From the NCBI GenBank assembly GCA_046160305.1, contig JBJXGX010000393.1:7243-71242 (forward strand): a DNA stretch of 64,000 bases, written 5' to 3'. A model generated the notes under the pieces. It saw nothing but the letters and a program-made list of their open reading frames with translations, was not told where the DNA came from and did no database searches. The position numbers were made by a program, and so were the translations under genes. Of the stretch, positions 61,129 to 64,000 are shown piece by piece; position 1 is the stretch's first letter, and the number at the start of each line of letters is the position of its first letter. Source of the DNA: SHXR01 sp046160305. Lineage in GTDB: Bacteria; Pseudomonadota; Gammaproteobacteria; Burkholderiales; SG8-39.

Positions 61129-62751
61129 TCAATTGGCGCCTCGAACAGTGTCGATGATTTGCAGCGGATCGGGTGGCACGTTCGCGCCGCGCCATGCCAC
61201 ATGGCCATCCGGACGCACCAGCACGAGCGGTCGTTCATAGAGCGTGAAGACGTGCGGCTCCGGAAGATTGACGACCTCCATCGGAACACGGCGCTCGGCG
61301 GCGGCGCGCAGTAACGCTTCAACCTGCGGTGGGTTCGATCCCAGACGGAGCAACACGAACGTCCGGCCGAACAAATCAAGCGTCGAGCGACCATCCGCGA
61401 GAACGGCATGCGGCGCACGCGCACCGGGCCGCGCCGTTGGCGTGTAGGTCATCGTGGGATACGGCGGAGCCGGCGTTCCGTCCGGAATGCAAAGCGGCGA
61501 TGGCTCGTAGCGATAACCCAGCACGATGCCTTCATTCTTGTATTCGCGATCGAACTCATGCAGGACGAAATGGCGTTGCAATTGCGCACGCGCCGCATCC
61601 CCGTCGACACCCGGCTCGCAGAGCGCCGGGAGTGCCGGCACATTAAGAAATTTCGCGAACGTGAAGGTGGCTTCGTCGACGTTGCGCACCGCGACCGGCC
61701 GGCGTTCGGTCTGGTAGCTGTCAAGAATCCGCGCCGGCGCCCAACCGTCCCGCACGCCTTGGATCTTCCAGGCGAGATCGACCGCATCCTGAATACCGGT
61801 GTTCATGCCGAACCCGCCGGTGGGCGTCTGGTTGTGCAACGCATCGCCACAGAGAAACACTCGCCCGCGCCGGAATTCATTCGCGACGCGTTGCTGGCGC
61901 AGCCATGGCAGTGTGCCCACGATGTTGAACGGCACCGTATCGCCGATCGCCTCACGAACGTATCGCGCGCCATCGAACGCATCGAGATCGGTATCTTCGG
62001 GCATCTGCGAGAGCCAGAGGCGCCACAGGTTGCGCCCATCGATCGCGGAGAGCGTGCCCCACATCCCTTGCGGTCCGAAGAGCCAGCTCATCACCGACGG
62101 CCGCTCACCCTGCCGGAACACCTCGTCGCACTCGAAGTAGACGTTGATCTCGAAGCTGAGTTGTGGCGAACCCTCCATGGTGATGCCAAGCGCTTCGCGC
62201 ACGCCGCTTTTCGCGCCATCGCAGGCGACCAGATAATCGGCAGCGACGGTCCGCTGTTGCCCGCTCTCACGATCGGTAATGCGCGCAATCACGACCTCGC
62301 CCCGATCCTCGAAATGATCGAGGCTCGTGCGATAAAGCAGGCGGTTCGTCGAACGGCTCGTTGCATGCTCGCGAAGAATGGGATCGAACCAGGTCTGCGG
62401 GCAACGCTGGAAATGCTCCGGTGTCGTGGCAGACGGTTTGCGCTCGGCATCCGAACCGAAATCGATCACATGCAGTGGTGTGCTCCGCAGATTGGTCACG
62501 TATTGCATGCGCCGTGGGTAGTCGCGCGGCCAACCCGCGTTGCGCACCCGATCGGCAAGACCCCAGCGGCGGCAAAACTCCATTGTGCGCGCGTTCACCC
62601 CGTTCATCTTCGGCAGCGGAATCGATCCGTCACGCCGCTCGACGAGCATGCACGGAATGCCGCGCCATGCAAGGTCGATCGCGAGCGACAGCCCAACCGG
62701 ACCGCCGCCGACAATCAATACCGGCACATGCTCTTGGGAGGATGTCGCCAC
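61129..62751 (-). CDS. FAD-dependent aromatic monooxygenase (PheA/TfdB family)
   Basis: The 540-residue product has the FAD motif GGGPVG at residues 15-20, the DG motif ACDGAKSGVR, the GD motif FLCGDALHNQTPTGGFGMNTG, and a thioredoxin-like C-terminal domain ending in DGHVAWRG. It would hydroxylate a phenolic ring with NAD(P)H and O2. It starts with GTG at 62751, eight bases after the serine hydrolase stop. A paralogue stands at 3439-5085. Its place in a row with Bug receptor and Rieske oxygenase points to one degradation pathway. Confidence 0.9.
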   Translation of the reverse strand: MATSSQEHVPVLIVGGGPVGLSLAIDLAWRGIPCMLVERRDGSIPLPKMNGVNARTMEFCRRWGLADRVRNAGWPRDYPRRMQYVTNLRSTPLHVIDFGSDAERKPSATTPEHFQRCPQTWFDPILREHATSRSTNRLLYRTSLDHFEDRGEVVIARITDRESGQQRTVAADYLVACDGAKSGVREALGITMEGSPQLSFEINVYFECDEVFRQGERPSVMSWLFGPQGMWGTLSAIDGRNLWRLWLSQMPEDTDLDAFDGARYVREAIGDTVPFNIVGTLPWLRQQRVANEFRRGRVFLCGDALHNQTPTGGFGMNTGIQDAVDLAWKIQGVRDGWAPARILDSYQTERRPVAVRNVDEATFTFAKFLNVPALPALCEPGVDGDAARAQLQRHFVLHEFDREYKNEGIVLGYRYEPSPLCIPDGTPAPPYPTMTYTPTARPGARAPHAVLADGRSTLDLFGRTFVLLRLGSNPPQVEALLRAAAERRVPMEVVNLPEPHVFTLYERPLVLVRPDGHVAWRGANVPPDPLQIIDTVRGAN

Positions 62752-62759
62752 GGCGTTCC

Positions 62760-63887
62760 CTAGTCGATCGCGGTGTGCACGAGATTGCTGATGATCTCCA
62801 GGCGCTCGCTATGCCACGGATCGGGGATTCGGCAGTTCGAGAGGTACGCGAACGACACGCCCGAATCGGGATCACCCCAACAATAGGAATTGCCGGCGCC
62901 GCCATGCCCGAAGGTGTTGGGCGAGGCGAGGCTGCCCAGGCCCCGAATCGATTCGGTCGTCCCGCGCTGATGTGTCCCAAGCCCGCGGTGCATCGGCATA
63001 CCCATGAACTGATCGAACGTCTCGCCGGTTACGTTGCGCGTGACGTATTGAATCAGGCGCGGCGAGAACAGGCGCACACCGTTCACGCGCCCTCCCCCAA
63101 GCATCATTTGATATAGCGCCACGCAAGCGCGCGCGGTCGTGAAGCCGCCACTCGATGGAATGCCCGCGGCACGATAGGCGGGCGTATTCTCCAGTGCAAG
63201 CGGGGTGAGCGCGCCATCAGGCGTCGGGACATACATGGTCGCGGCTCGCGGCTGGACCGCATCGGGAACGCCGATGAAGAGATCGTCCGCGATACCGAGG
63301 GGTTCGGTGATGCGTTTGCGCAGAAATTCGCGATAGTCGGTCCCGGTGAGCGCTTCGATGAGCGTCGCCGCGGTCCAGTGCGCGGAGCGCTGGTGATACA
63401 CGAGTCGCGACCCGGGTGTCCATTCCAGCGTGAAGGCGCACACCCGCTCGCGCATGAGGGCGTGATCGGTCCAGGCCGATGACGGCACATCCTGGGTCGG
63501 GAAACCGGCACGGTGGCTGAGCAGTTGACTGATCGTAATCTCGCCTTTGCCGTGTTGCGCGAACTCCGGGATGTGCTTCGCGATGCGATCGGTAAACGAC
63601 AGTGCGCCATCTTCAACGAGCGCCCAGATGCCGGCCGCGGTGATCACCTTCGTATTGGAGAACATCAGAAACAATGTGTCATCGCACAGAGCACGCTCGG
63701 GCGCGAGCGCGGCACGACCGAACGACTTCAGCATCGCAAGCTTGCCGTGTCGCGCGAGCGCGAATTGCGCACCCGGATAGCGGCCCGCGGCGATATGGGC
63801 GTTGATGATTTGTTCGAGACGTGCGAGCGCCGGACGATGAAAGCCAAGTGATTCGGCGCTGGCGGGTTCGAGGGGATAGGCGCTCAT
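62760..63887 (-). CDS. Serine hydrolase, class C beta-lactamase/esterase fold
   Basis: The 375-residue product has the S-x-x-K motif as FSNTKVITA, with the usual KxG-like motif replaced by FGHGGAGNSY. A Tyr stands in RLVYHQRSAHW at the position of Y-x-N. This is the EstB/6-aminohexanoate-dimer-hydrolase group rather than a true beta-lactamase. No signal peptide is visible, so it acts in the cytoplasm, probably on an ester or amide that feeds the adjacent monooxygenase. It heads the minus-strand cluster 58838-63887. The bases after 63887 to the window end show no gene. Confidence 0.85.
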   Translation of the reverse strand: MSAYPLEPASAESLGFHRPALARLEQIINAHIAAGRYPGAQFALARHGKLAMLKSFGRAALAPERALCDDTLFLMFSNTKVITAAGIWALVEDGALSFTDRIAKHIPEFAQHGKGEITISQLLSHRAGFPTQDVPSSAWTDHALMRERVCAFTLEWTPGSRLVYHQRSAHWTAATLIEALTGTDYREFLRKRITEPLGIADDLFIGVPDAVQPRAATMYVPTPDGALTPLALENTPAYRAAGIPSSGGFTTARACVALYQMMLGGGRVNGVRLFSPRLIQYVTRNVTGETFDQFMGMPMHRGLGTHQRGTTESIRGLGSLASPNTFGHGGAGNSYCWGDPDSGVSFAYLSNCRIPDPWHSERLEIISNLVHTAID

Positions 63888-64000
63888 CGCGTCCGGGTCC
63901 TTGGGTTAGCCTGACTGCCATGGAGCCTGATTGCCAGGCGATATTCGCCCGAGCTTATCGCAATCAGTCTGCGCCAGCCGCTCGGGTCGATCGCACGAAG

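Overview
The window looks like chromosomal DNA of a high-GC betaproteobacterium, probably Burkholderiales. The main evidence is six intact Bug/TctC-type extracytoplasmic solute receptors plus one broken copy, nearly all without TctA/TctB permeases. Such expansions are typical of that group. Around them lie many catabolic genes: two intact Rieske oxygenase alpha subunits, two phenol-hydroxylase-type FAD monooxygenases, a Baeyer-Villiger monooxygenase, an LLM-class flavin monooxygenase, a tannase/feruloyl esterase, a PHB-depolymerase-like esterase, amidohydrolases, SDRs, glutathione transferases, and two complete ABC import systems. The picture is a free-living soil or water scavenger of plant-derived or aromatic carboxylates. 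No rRNA, tRNA or CRISPR array was seen.

Layout. 0-5 kb: cut amidohydrolase, LLM monooxygenase, Tat-exported NADP-binding protein, HD hydrolase, FAD monooxygenase. 5.2-10.1 kb: an ECF sigma/anti-sigma pair followed by exported DUF3455, DUF4331, lipoprotein and DUF4198 genes. The same promoter-like motif (TGCATC-N15-CGTGTAGT) lies before the sigma gene and before DUF3455. 10.2-17.1 kb (minus strand): a polyamine-type ABC importer whose operon also encodes an ADP-forming acyl-CoA synthetase and a crotonase. 17.3-25.6 kb (minus strand): a probable defence or DNA-processing island with a membrane-anchored TerB_N-TerB-TerB_C protein, a BrxD-like (DUF2791) ATPase, a putative nuclease-fold protein and an Lhr-like helicase. 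It lies between a remnant of a TRAP DctM gene and a HigB-like toxin remnant that still has an intact HTH antitoxin. 25.7-35.1 kb: GST, LysR, cupin, flavin/PNPOx, Bug, MBL hydrolase, SixA-like phosphatase with methyltransferase, BVMO and CBS genes.

35.2-39.9 kb is a decaying catabolic stretch. Several successive genes keep recognisable ends but have lost the middle (RraA-like, aldo/keto reductase, Bug receptor, Liv-type receptor, perhaps a polysaccharide deacetylase). It also holds a seven-copy 17-bp minisatellite. 40.9-45.6 kb is a complete branched-chain-amino-acid-type ABC operon. 45.6-56.4 kb carries SDRs, a tannase-family esterase, four Bug receptors, a GST, a DsbA-like isomerase and an esterase. 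At 56.5-57.5 kb there is a second small graveyard: a beta-carbonic anhydrase cut after its zinc site and joined to an IS630 transposase fragment, and a Rieske oxygenase C-terminal remnant. 57.5-64 kb is a catabolic cluster: a CodA-like amidohydrolase, then on the minus strand serine hydrolase, FAD monooxygenase, Bug receptor and Rieske oxygenase.

The strongest candidate for a poorly described system is the four-gene TerB/DUF2791/helicase operon. The best regulatory observation is the duplicated ECF promoter motif. Functions are assigned by reading motifs in the translations; no database search was run.
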